Origin: Carnegiea gigantea
Lineage: Eukaryota; Streptophyta; Magnoliopsida; Caryophyllales; Cactaceae
Direction: 5' to 3'
Length of the DNA: 64,000 nucleotides
Assembly: GCA_029747015.1 (NCBI GenBank)
Contig: JAKOGI010000082.1
Coordinates: 792,501 to 856,500, forward strand
How positions within the stretch are numbered: position 1 is the stretch's first letter; the number at the start of each line of letters is the position of its first letter. Below are positions 36,120-48,000 of the stretch, in pieces. The translations under genes and the position numbers were made by a program. Under the pieces are notes generated by a model. The model ran no database searches and was not told the origin of the DNA. It saw only the letters and a program-made list of their open reading frames with translations.

Positions 36120-37080
36120 TTAATTAAGGGAATCTTTTTCAACTTAATCATCGTCCTATATCATCTATTAATATAGGTTTACCCAAGTCTATTTTGAAAT
36201 TATATTTATATTTTTGTTTGGTTTAGATTAAATACTTCATTTCAATTTTGCACTGTATTTATTTTATAGCTTTTTTTTCATGACTAATTTAACAAGACAT
36301 AGTACCATATCTCAAAGATTAATAATGCAATTCATATATTAAATCTTGACAGGAATCTTGCAAGCTCCCAAAATTCTTGGGGTTGTATGTAGAATTTTAC
36401 TTCACGTTTTGTATTTTCATTGTCTAAATAATAATAAAAATATATATAAAAAATTTTATTTCTAGATATACGTACTAATCCAATGACTCTTACACTTGAT
36501 ATTTGAAAAGATCAGTCCATCCGTTTATGTTTTGAACAACTGAAATTAAATTTAGGGAAATTTATTCAATTTGAATTATAACAGGTTAAAGTTATCTTTC
36601 CACGTTTTTGTTTGCTTATGTTCTATAAAGTAGAAAGCACCCAATAGTTTTTGGTTTAAGATCTAACAGGCCGGATCGTCATGTCTACAGTTTATGATTA
36701 AGATTATTACATCAAACATCCACAATCTGCAATCGATACTCTTGAGATATGAATTTGAACGCCAAAAGAATCAGTCGACTAGTTAGATTTAGCTTTCATT
36801 AAAAAAAATATTGTATTTCCTTAATTTCTTCCCAAAAGTTTGTAAGTAACAAATTGTTCTTTCTTGATATGTTGACCCACATTTCCTGGTATATGGGGAC
36901 TGAATTAATTTACACGAAAATATCAAACACATGTCGCGGGGACCACCATTTTTTTTTGTAGAAGAGCCTCTCGTGGGTGTGCATTATTGAGGTGCACAAA
37001 CATTTTTCCTCGAATTTTTTAATTAATTATCTTATGTACAGTGTGAATTTTAAAAACAAAAAAAAAAAATTGAACGAAGT
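36120..37080. other. AT-rich promoter-side spacer of the cysteine-rich gene
   Basis: Nothing recognised apart from A/T runs; the last part should contain upstream control sequence of the gene at 37160. Confidence 0.4.
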
Positions 37081-37089
37081 TGGTTTCAA

Positions 37090-37097
37090 TATAAAAA
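37090..37097 (+). promoter_or_regulatory. TATA box of the cysteine-rich gene
   Basis: TATAAAAA followed by ggg, 70 bases upstream of the ATG at 37160, with a GA-rich leader (gagagcgagagagagg) between. Spacing gives a leader of about 35-45 bases, normal for a short plant gene. Confidence 0.6.
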
Positions 37098-37159
37098 GGG
37101 AGGCATTCTTCTAGCAAATCGTCATAAAGGGGAGAGCGAGAGAGAGGAGAGAGAAAGTT

Positions 37160-38222
37160 ATGGCAGGAGAAAAATCCAAGAGCTGCTGCCCATCAACTGA
37201 ATCTTGCGGGTATGTGAAGGACATGAACTTCAACTGATTTTTTTTATTTTTTTTTTTTGGGTTTGAAGTGAATGATGAGGTGATCGATCATATTGATGTA
37301 TCTAGCCTAAACATAAGCATTCATATATTTTGATTTGTGTTGATGATGATCAGGATGAAGGATCCTGCAAATAGCAAAGCATTCTGCAAGTGTGGCCCTG
37401 GTTGGAAGTGCGAGATCAGAGCCATTGACCCTTCTGAATGCGATGGCAAGCCTTTTTCCAAATGCATCGGTGATTGCACTTGCATAACGTACGTACATAT
37501 TCGCATTTTAATTTAACCTAATTAAATGACTCAACCTTTGTGTATGTATGTCTTCCTTGTTACTGTCAGAGAGCTCATGGGATCCTCGAGTCCTATAACT
37601 TGCAATTCTCCTGATGTGGAGATATATAGAACTTCCAATAAGGTCTTTTCGGCTTAGATATTGTGAGCTCTAGGCCTGCCTCTTGCCTCTCTCAGAGCTG
37701 TACAAGGCCTATTATTGGATTATCTTGCGCGCGTGTCTATATTTTATATTACGATCCATATATGAATATTTGGATAACTATTGTTAGCTTCATTTAGTTT
37801 GTTTGGACGGATTTCTATATTTGAAACTATCAATTCGTGAGCTATTAGGTATTTATGAAATTACCAATACGTCTGGTCTGGTGTACATAATGTAAAAGTT
37901 TAATTATGAATTGGATTTGTTACAGTACTGACTGATTAATTAAACTGTTCACAAACTAAAGCATTCTTGGCATGCAAAACTTACTGGTTGTAGGAAGGAG
38001 TCGGATTCCAAGGCAAGTGAAAAGAAGGGAGGAGAAGGATCAAGAAAGGAACAGGTAGTGGAGACAGAAGGGGCATATTGCTACTGTGGAGAAGGGTTTG
38101 CATGCACTATCACAAAAGTCGAAGGTCCAGATGCTGGAAAAGTCTTCATTGAGTGTGGCAATGGTTGTGAGTGTCAGATTCCTGCATCTGGACTCAGAGC
38201 TGTCGTTCTAAAGGATGCCTAA
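37160..38222 (+). CDS. small duplicated cysteine-rich protein, family not recognised (metallothionein-like composition)
   Basis: Three exons: 37160-37209, 37354-37488 and 37994-38222. GT..AG borders and matching phases give 137 aa with TAA at 38220-38222. The start is MAGEKSKSCCPSTESCG. Exon 2 encodes one cysteine module (CKCGPGWKC ... CIGDCTC) and exon 3 another (CYCGEGFAC ... CGNGCEC). Both share the pattern C-x-C-x5-C-x16/17-C-x3-C-x-C, with GK.F before the fourth cysteine; module 1 has an extra Cys in the long spacer. A hydrophilic linker of about 30 residues rich in K, E and S joins them. There is no signal peptide, so a cytosolic or nuclear protein is likely. Paired C-x-C groups suggest metal binding, as in plant metallothioneins, but the spacing differs from the four plant types I know. 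No other gene lies nearby. The function is unknown. Confidence 0.8.
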
Positions 38223-38229
38223 GATTTCG

Positions 38230-39860
38230 AGTCCAAACAATGTACTTGTTTTAATTTCCTAGTCTGTACGAGTCGAAAGAATTGGTATTTTGTTAAGTGG
38301 CCTTAGTTTCAATAGTTACTTGTATGTTTTATTGATTTGTGTTTGTCATCAAACAATCAGTCTTGAGATCATAATGTCTTCGCTTCCCCCCCCCCCCAAA
38401 AAAGAACGAAAAATCAAAACCTTAAATACAAATGCAACTATATAACGTAAATGGAGAATTTAATTAGAGTTTTAACACTATAGAGTCGCAGAATTAATTT
38501 CTATTGTTTTACAAATACACAGAAATTAAGAAGCTAATTAGTCTTCTAATACTTCAATTTAATTTAATTTGTTCCAAAATTAGAGTTTCTAACGCCTCAT
38601 TATTAAAATTTTTTTTTTTTAAACAGCCATAGATCAATATTACTATCAATGTCAATATCAATATACATAATACTACTATCAAATGAAAGGTCGGCCTCCT
38701 TATCAAAATTAAAGATCGACCCAAGAGTTACATTCCATGATGGAATAAAAGGTGCCATTCAAGTAATGTATGGACTAGCTATGATCAAGTGTTGGATGCC
38801 ATCTTTATGAACGTACAAAGTTTTTATTAATTTTGTTTAGGCTATAAAAATCAGAAGAATATTGTAATGCTAGAGAGCACTCAAATGCGTAAGCAATTTT
38901 TCAAAAGAACACTGAGAGTAGTCTTCCCAGTTCTACTATCTATCCCCATGTACTGACATATCTTTTGATCGTGCATGTACTAATAATTACTACATGTACT
39001 AATTAGAAATATTTTTCATATTAGTGCCTCAGTTCAATAAAGATAAACTCTAATTAGAAATGTGTTTCAACAAGATATCGTACAATGATAATTGGTTTGT
39101 AATTACTCTAAGGATAATTAAAAAGAGAGAGACTTTTAATATTTGTGAATTATTTTTATATTGGATTAGCTGACTTTATTCATTGTGAGGTACTTTCATT
39201 TATATTTTTAACGAATTTAAATTTGAATATTTTCTATGTTCAACATGCAAGGAATAATGTTACTTTAAAAATAATCCATGTTTTATTTTCTAAATTTTAG
39301 GTACCCAAGGTCACATATGGATTTTTGCTAGTTTAATAATAATTTAAAAAATTAACATGTTAAGTTAATTGGGACAGCTTTGAAACCTTTTATATGCTTT
39401 TCATTCGTTGTTAGAGGGAGTCGAGTTTGCTATTTGCTTATTATAAAACTTTTCCAATACATATGTCCATTCATTAGACTCAACATTAAGACCTCATTTT
39501 AAAAAAATCAATATAAAAATAAATTAGTGTAAAATCACTTATACCAATTAACAATTAACAGTATAAGTTAGTTCAAATAGTTTGATACTTATTCTTCTTA
39601 CGGAAGTTCTTAAATACAAGTCTTGTGAATAGAAAAGTTTTATCACAGAAAATTTCTATACAGTTATATACACAGATAGTAATTCAACTCTTGTTAGCAA
39701 AAATTGAGGACAAAAAAGAATATCAACCTATAATTATGAAAAGAACTAGAAGTTATCAAGTCATCATAGTTGAAGTGCTAGGAGAAGGGACAATAACATC
39801 TCATCATCATCTCACGTTCCTTTCCAACTGCAAGCATGAATTGAAGCCCCCTCCCCCACA
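38230..39860. other. 3' flank and AT-rich spacer
   Basis: Possible 3' UTR to about 38380, then a C-run/A-run tract (38386-38404), then AT-rich sequence without recognised features. Confidence 0.45.
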
Positions 39861-39868
39861 AAATATTA

Positions 39869-40089
39869 GGCCTATTTTTTAATAAGTAAATTAAGATGAA
39901 TAAAAGAATAAAATAAAATAAACTGGATTAAATTAGATTGAAGTGGATTGAAGTAGATTGAATTGAATTAAATTTTTTTATGTGATAAATTGAGCTTGAT
40001 TAAAATAGTTAAAGTAAGTTAAAATAAATTGAAGTAGATTAAAATAAATTAATATTGATATTTTAGAATTTATCTACGAAAAAAAAGAC
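39869..40089. mobile_element. Tourist-like MITE with TTA target duplication, related to 28976-29269
   Basis: 221 bases flanked by TTA at 39866-39868 and 40090-40092. Left end GGCCTATTTTTTAATAAGTA, right end (complement) GTCTTTTTTTTCGTAGATAA. The interior is rich in gattgaagtaga motifs, which are the complement of the acttcaactt motifs of the MITE at 28976-29269, so the two look like relatives in opposite orientation. Confidence 0.7.
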
Positions 40090-40439
40090 TTAATGTACAC
40101 AATTATATAAAGTTGGATTTTCCACAATTCCATGAAGTGATTCCACGTCTGTCCTAATCAGCCCTCTCTCTCTCACTCTCTCTTCGTCCACTTTTTTTTT
40201 ATATACAAATTGCTAATAATATTCTTTTTGCAGTTTCCATTCCCAGTTGCATTTTACTTGTTTTGAAACTGTTGGACTGTCGAAACGTTTCTATTCGGTA
40301 AAGTATAAACTATACGGAGATGACGCAAGCGCTGACGCATGAGTTTACTCGTAAAAATCAGCCACTTGATCCTGCTGTAGCTATTTCGCATTTCTGGTCC
40401 AAAATTCAGATAACATGTCACTGTTGTTGCACATTATTT

Positions 40440-40720
40440 TAGTTTCTTCCTTTTAATTAACTATTTGTTAAAAAATTATTTAGTAAAATTAACTATTTCT
40501 GATAAAATTATGAGATAAAAGTTAATTCTTTAAAAAGCTCTTCCAAAAAACTTATGGAACTAATCTTTTCAAATTAACTTTTTAGATCCAAAAAACTCTT
40601 CTAAAAAGCTCTTTACAAACACCCAGATTAGTCTTTTTACTTGATCAAACAACTAATTTTGATCAAAAAAGCTCCTTTTGGCCAAAAAGCTGTTTGCCAA
40701 ACATCCCCTTAATCCCAATT
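40440..40720. repeat. AT-rich MITE-like repeat
   Basis: Contains aaaagctcttccaaaaaact, aaaaactcttctaaaaagct and, at the right end, ggccaaaaagctgtttgcc then aaacatcccctta. The TTTGGCAAAC-type end and repeated AGCTTTTT words are usual in plant non-autonomous DNA elements. The left end is unclear. Confidence 0.35.
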
Positions 40721-41217
40721 TTGCAAGATTTAAGGTAAACCATAGTGTTGATTGTCTTTCCCATTACGAAAGAGTATCACAAGCTTTTACAACATGAAAT
40801 TCAAAGAAAGATATTTTTTTGAATTTTTGAACACCTAAGTGATTTATTTTCAATTTTTTAAGCAAAAAATAGAAGGAAAATTAACGAGAATTGGAGAAGA
40901 CATGGAATAATTGTAGGGAAGGTTTGGGAAAGAGTCGGATCAAGAGCATCCAAATAGAACCCATGACTAAAAAGCTCCCAACAAACTAGGATTTCACTAT
41001 AGCATCTCCAGTGGGTTCATGGACCTACAAGGGGCCCGTGCATCATGGTTCGACAATCCTCAAACTTTTTTCCAGCCCTCTCTTCGAATGACTTACATAA
41101 GCTTCATATCTAGTACATGTCTTATATAAGACACATCATATAATTGGGCTAAGCTTTTACTTTATTTCCCCAACCCAACAACGATTCTCGTAATTCTCCC
41201 GGTCGAATCGACTAAAG

Positions 41218-41372
41218 AAAGGTACATTAGAAGGAAAAAAGGTATACTGCAAACAAGAAAAGATACAATATAGGCAAAAAAAAGTATATTGCAGGAAACA
41301 AAGGATACACTCCAGGAAGGAAAAGATACACTGTAGAATAGATACTACGAAAAAAAAAATACACTGCAATAT
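41218..41372. repeat. degenerate minisatellite, units of about 22-26 bases
   Basis: About six imperfect tandem units of the form gatacactgcaggaaggaaaa: ggtatactgcaaacaagaaa, gatacaatataggcaaaaaa, gtatattgcaggaaacaaa, gatacactccaggaaggaaa, gatacactgtagaatagata and tacactgcaatat. The repeated minus-strand reading QCIF/ECIL is a by-product, not a gene. Confidence 0.6.
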
Positions 41373-42097
41373 ATGGAGCGCGCGTCCACTACACAACTCT
41401 AGAGTGTATCACGCTAAATATTTACGTGTGTATCTAAGAATTTCCCGTAATTAGTGGTCTCCAAAAGTTCTTCTTTAAATTGTTCGAGTCAAGCAAGTTG
41501 TTGTAGAACAAGGAAAAATGAGCAATGGAGACAGAAGTAAGAGTTGTCCAATTAGAGGCTGCATCACTTTTTTTCTTCGTTTTTTTGGGGATGGAAATGA
41601 GATACAAATGTTGATGTAGGTAACATTCGAACCAGAGTCTTTGATGATCCAACTTGCACCACTTACGGGACATGACTAGCATCATGCTGTAAACCGAGAG
41701 AGGGGGGGGGTGTGGAGGAAGGGTGAGGGACTCATATGATTGAAGCTTTACATAAATAAATATGTGGCAAAAATTGTGAATGAACGCCGTTTAAAAAATT
41801 ACAACTTCATTGTTCTTCTTGTCATTAAGTATGGAAACCGAAGAATCAAAGTATGTACCAAGGCCCCTCTATTTCCACTGGGCCAGAAACAAAGATGTAC
41901 CGAGCCTCTCTCTTGGTTTAAGGTTCTAACAAGCTCCCAACAACCTGGGATTTCACTATATAATCTGTAAGAAGCCAAAATTGTTTGTTTCAGTTTTACT
42001 TCACTGCATGCTTTGTTCAATCTCTGCTGCTTGTTTGAGAATCAACAAAAGACCCAAATCGCTTGGAAACCACTGAACCAGATCACTACTATAAACA

Positions 42098-45000
42098 TCA
42101 AGGGAACATGCTTGATGCATAAGAGGACGTAGGAGGAAGGCCATGCGCCCTTGGCAGCCCAATGGAGTCAGTTCCCCTGTTGTATCCTCTTTCGATACTC
42201 TCAGCTTCAAGTGGTAATTCATCCAGCGTCTACAAGCAAAGGAAGCAGTACAAATAACAAGGACCAAATTCAGTTCCACGCAGACGGCTCTATATCACAA
42301 CCTAGGGAAAGAGGCGAGATGGGACGGACAAAAGGGCGAGAGAGGAAGGTTTTTCTTTAGATCCACCACCAATTAAAGGTCTCTAGGTAAAGCATAGTTA
42401 ATTGAAGGTTTTTCTTTCATTTGCTTTTTGAGGGGGTGTTTTGGGGAAGGAAGGGGAGGGGGTTGGGGCGGCAAGTGTGATGATCAGTGAAGACATAGTG
42501 AGAATGTACACTGACAGCATGATACCGATATTTGAATGGTCTACCTAAAGACTGTGCAATGATAGATGAAGCGCTCCTTCATGCACCGGAGGACATATAC
42601 TGTTTCCATTCTGTGAAATTATAGGAACACTAACAGAGCAAAAACATCATCCCAGGGAACAGTGGATGACTAGCTAAGCCAAATCAAATAAGGTCTTATT
42701 TAGTCAGTCAGAGATCGGCTAACAAATTTATACTGAAGGCAGTCCCACTAGGGTTAGGTATCAGGAAATGAGCAACCAAAGTCTAAGATGCCCACCTGGA
42801 AAGCCTGTTGAAGAACTTGAAGAGTCTCCCAGGTGCGCTTTCTCTTGACTGCCACCTCTCCAGGTTCCTGCAGCATCTCTTCGAATAGATTCTCTCTGTT
42901 CAGCAACAAAAAAGTGCAATGTTCAGTCATATGCATAACCTAACCATTGTGGCCATATAGGATTACGCATCCAAGGCCGGTTGAGTAAGTGCAAAAGTCA
43001 ACGGTGTAAATCACCTGTAAAGTTTTTGAATCAAAACATTGTGTAACTCACGCTTCGTGTGGTTCACCTGATAAAAAGTTCACACAGAAGAGCATCAAGA
43101 GTAAGGATATGGGTGAACATAGTGCACTAGCAGCCTCATTCGCATTCAATAAGCTCTAACTGCATATGATAGAAAGACAAGAGAGTTTCCACTGACCAAG
43201 AAATGCATGATAGCTTTGGGCACTGAATCCTCGATGATTTTTCTCACTATGTCAAAGTAAGACGACAGTAGCAATTTAGTAGCAGCAATTTCAATTGCCT
43301 CTTGCTCTGAAGGGGTCTCTGAGGCCCTCAAGACTGTAGGAGGCTGACATAAAGCAGAACAAGGTTATACAAGAGATAATGCAACTGAGAAAACAAAAGA
43401 ACCACCAAGAAAACTGACTCCATTGAAAATACACCTCTTGCAAATGAATAGTAGACAATGCATGTTCGATGGTGTATGTTGGCTCCCTGTGTGCATTGCC
43501 TCTAGGAGCCTCCTGTGCAGAAGACTGGTTCTCACCCCCACTGAATAGAGCTGAAATACCCCACATGGAGCTAGCTGTATTTACAGATCAAGGTCCAAAG
43601 GGACACAAACTTTAATAAATAAAGGGACAAATCCACCATCACAATTTACAGCACAGATATCCACAAAGAAACAGAACAACGGCAAGTTGAGACATCTATC
43701 CTAGGTTAGTGGTAAGCTCATCTGTAGCCTAGATGTCCCAAAAAGGGGGGGGGGGGAATAGAAAGGTAGCTGCACTTTATATTCCCTTGCTTAATTCTTC
43801 TGCTCTATGTCTAGCATCATGTGATTGAGACAGAAATATAAAACTAGATCCTCCTGGAATAGAAGCTGAGCTTATGGTGGACTACTACTATGGCTTCTCA
43901 CAAAATCCAAAACACCTTACTTGTAGATTATCCAACAAAGACACATCTAAACTCCTACAAATTGAGAGAGTACTATGGTCAAGTAGAACAGAAAAAGGAA
44001 AATAGAGAGCAAGCAGCAAGGACTTCAATCTTCATAGTAGTCTAAACCCGTAACAACCAAGACTTACAAACTTCGTTTCCAGTTTGAGATACCAGTGAGA
44101 TCCATCGCAAGTCACAACTAACATCCAGAATGGCTTTATATATCAACCACTAGTGATAAGGGTTGCTATTACTGTAAAATTTGTTATTCTCCAGAGTACC
44201 CAATCTATTTACTGCCTCATATATGCACCGTCAAAAAAGAAGAGGCTGTGAGAATCAATTGAGTTTTAACTAAGAATGGCTTTGATCCCAGTAAATATAA
44301 ACTATGTTCCCACCAAACTTAAGAGGGTCGGAGATTTATGGCCTATCTGCATTTCTTAGCTTCCCCAAAAAATCTACAATGCTGTCACCATCAGCATTTA
44401 TAACACATTTTCTTTACTGGAATGTATTCATCAAGAAGTACCGGTTGTGTAAATGTCAGGTTTTGGGATAAACCATGTGGTCCATAGACATCATCCTCCA
44501 TCAACATGTCAGCATGAATTGACTTCCATCAACATGTCAGCATCAATTGACTTTCACGTTAAACAAATCAGGACAATGTTATATACAAGAAATCATATAC
44601 AAGAGTCTTTGAGGATATGGCGATGCCACTTCAATGTTTTAAAGATTATTTCATCAAGGCTCTCTATTTTTGGGATAAAGGGATCTTTTGTTACTCTTCT
44701 CTTGATCTCTTAGAGTTTGTTGATTCTGTGCATATGGGATGTGTATAGCCTTTTGTAGGATGCTATCTTTGCATCCAGTCTTTTGTTAATGATATATATC
44801 TATTCTTTTCCTGATTAAAAAAAATAGGAAACTGAGGGCCAGTCACAACAATGCTACAGCAATGTACTAAATTGAAACTTCAGACATCACAATAACCAGA
44901 GAGTAAAGATGTTGAGAAGAGTTTCAATTCAACAAAACTTGGAATATTTACCAGGTGGCCGACTTCTCTCAGTCTCTGCATGTGTATTTGATCGAGCTCC

Positions 45001-48000
45001 CTATATGCTCAGCAAGTAAAAGTCATGTTAAAACTCCTCAGGGTGTATTTTATACATGCAATTTGAAGAAAAGGAACCGGCACCTAAGATCAGCTTCTCT
45101 ACTGAATGGCAAGTATAATATTCAACTCCAATCTTTTGCATATACAATAGGGAGGTAAAAAACCCTTAACAGTACGAAAATAATGGAACAGAAAAAAGCA
45201 ACATCACACCTGATCCACAACCACCCCATTAGCAGAAGGTGGCTTAATGAATCCATTGGCAGTTGACCTACCAACAATTCCTCTGGGTCTTGAACCCCTT
45301 TCGGAACCTTGCATCACATCATTTTCTACAACATCCTAATCCAAAGTACGATAGTTGTGATGTCATAATGAAGAGCAAGAATTAACTACGCAAATGATTC
45401 CCATTCAGCAACACATTGAAGAAACAATACCCTTTGTCTAGGAACAGTTACAACTGATGACGACCTGATTTGCTGCTGAGCAACATCTAGAGCTCTGCTT
45501 CCACCAATGAAGTTTGGATGGGAAGTGTTTATGTAATCCATCTACAAACACATAATATTCTGATTAATCTTGCTTGTAGCATCAAAAGGGGGGGGGGGGG
45601 AATTCTCTAAAACTAGGATGGACAAGATTGTCTCTCACTCTTCAGAGGGTTGATGACAACAGACAAATGCAGATAGCTATCATAAGAAGGGGGGAAAATT
45701 AAAGTAGGAAAATAAAGCAAATGTTTACTAAGACAAGGACAAACCATGACTTTTACAAGATTAAAGACACTGAGAGCGTATGCACCAATGGAAAACCTGA
45801 CCCAGCTAAATCTTGCACGATTCACGTAAAACATCAATGACCAGGAAAAACTGCTAAAAGTGTACAACAGTCTGCAATGGCAACTTCCCATTAATTCTCC
45901 ACTCAATTACCGACCAATGAAATAACAGTGAAGTTTCATCTCAAAGGTTTAGAAAAAGATGTTACAGCTTGGATTCTTATACAACTTTCATTATAGTTTA
46001 ACAACTGCGCAACAAAAGCTCTTTGGATTACGGCACAAAAGTCATTATTGAAGGAATAGCAACACTACTTTTTAGAGAACTTTTATTTCAGACTCACTCC
46101 ATGCAAATAAGCCAATTATTAAGATTACAAGAACAGCAGTCCATAATGATCCCGCCGGGATTTTAAAGTTAGCAAGACAATGCAACCAGTAAAAATTTGT
46201 CACAGACTGTTTTTACTTATTTATCTTACCTCCATTGCAATAATGTGTCCAATAATGTTCTCTGCAGGATCGAGGTTATCTCGCAAGAACCTGCCAGCAA
46301 CATGATCAATCTGCTTTCTGAGCACTGGGTATCGTTGCAACTCACTGACCATACAACTGTGACTCATCTGAAATTTCCCCCATATCAAAGCTCCGTAGAG
46401 TTAGGCTGCCATAGAATTCACAACATGAATGGCATATTTTATGCCTCAAAGACATCAAAAAGGAGCTTCCTACCTTTACTAATTCATTGTAGATAAATCT
46501 TGCACACTGGCGACTAGGGTCCAACAACCGAGCTATTTGTCTTTTGACAAGAACTTCAAATGGGACCTATCTCATGATATATCATAAACCAATCAGAGAG
46601 AAGCACCTGCTGCCTGTAGCATATATCTAAAACACCGCACTCAAAGTGAAAATACAATTCCATGCCCAGACATGTCAAGAATATACCTCAACCGTGGCAG
46701 AAAGGGATGCAGAATATGGACAAGAGGATATTAATGTGCCTATCAGTTCCTTTTTTGGGGGGGGGGGGGGCACATTTCATAATTGAATAGATCATAGGAT
46801 CGATTTATATATCTATCAACAAAGAAGAGCCAAAATGGAGTACATTTGACATATTCATGTATCATCAACACGATAGACAAGACAATACGACAAAATTCAT
46901 AGCCTATCAAGCATTGCTCATCTATATATGGGGTGATACCGTATCAAAATTGAAAACCACCAACTGAAAAATATGGCACATAACAGGGAAAAACCAAATA
47001 GACCTACGTCTGGAACAAAGACAGCGGACCTTGGACCCCTTGCATTCTGAATTGCAATGCGGATATCTTCATCTGATAATCCATCACATGGATCAACATC
47101 CTGCAAGATCATTTAGTTGCATAATTCTCTGATTTCACGTGAAAACATAGATACTAAATGATGTAAAATTAGAAATCAAGGCCTCTCTGGCCTAGAAGCA
47201 TTCAGAATATGTCATAGAAAAGATGTACAAGAAGCACCTTACCAAGGTGGACCACGCACAAATTTCAATGTAAACATATTTCAGACTCTTTTCATGAGGA
47301 TTGGAAGAAAGCGTACCTCCAGACTTTTTACATAGATAGACTGAAAAATATAATGAATTCGTGCCCCTCCAGACAACTCAGATGTTGAGATTCCTTCACT
47401 TTTCCCCTCAACCAGAGAAGAAAATGCTGTCACAATTAAACTGATAGATGAGTTTCTAAGTGCACGTAAACACAATTCAATCATGAAGAAGCGAAAATCA
47501 GCACTTTCACACCACTTAAAGCAACCTTGATAAAGTGAAGAAGGCAGTGATGATGGTGAATGATAAAAACCAGGAAAACAAGTGCTAAGATTTAATTACA
47601 ATTCCACTGAGCGGAGGAATACCGACTCTTACCTTCTGAATATTTAGACAGGATGTTCAGCAGTAGAGTTCCCTGGCCAGCCTGCAGAAAATGGAATTAG
47701 AAGCGATTATGAACAAAGAATGCAACAGGAAAGCACCACCGTGAGAGCTTTTGCGAACTTCTATCAGCCAGATGCCCTGTCCTCATCATGGGCTAACTCA
47801 TAGATAGCAATAAGACACATAAACTAGAAACCAACACACGATCACATTTCATTCTCAATTTTTGAAGACGTTAGTTGATCACAGAATTCTATTGCTTCTC
47901 ATATTTAAGTGGCAGTATACAACAGATGGCGAATGCTACATTACAAATAGTATAGGTAACTAGGGCATTAGGCCACTAACAAACTATCCATCATCAAGGG

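Noticed and set aside
41157..41396. Minus-strand frame rich in Cys and Phe (QCIFFF repeats)
   Set aside because: Direct product of the minisatellite at 41218-41372, not a cysteine-rich gene.
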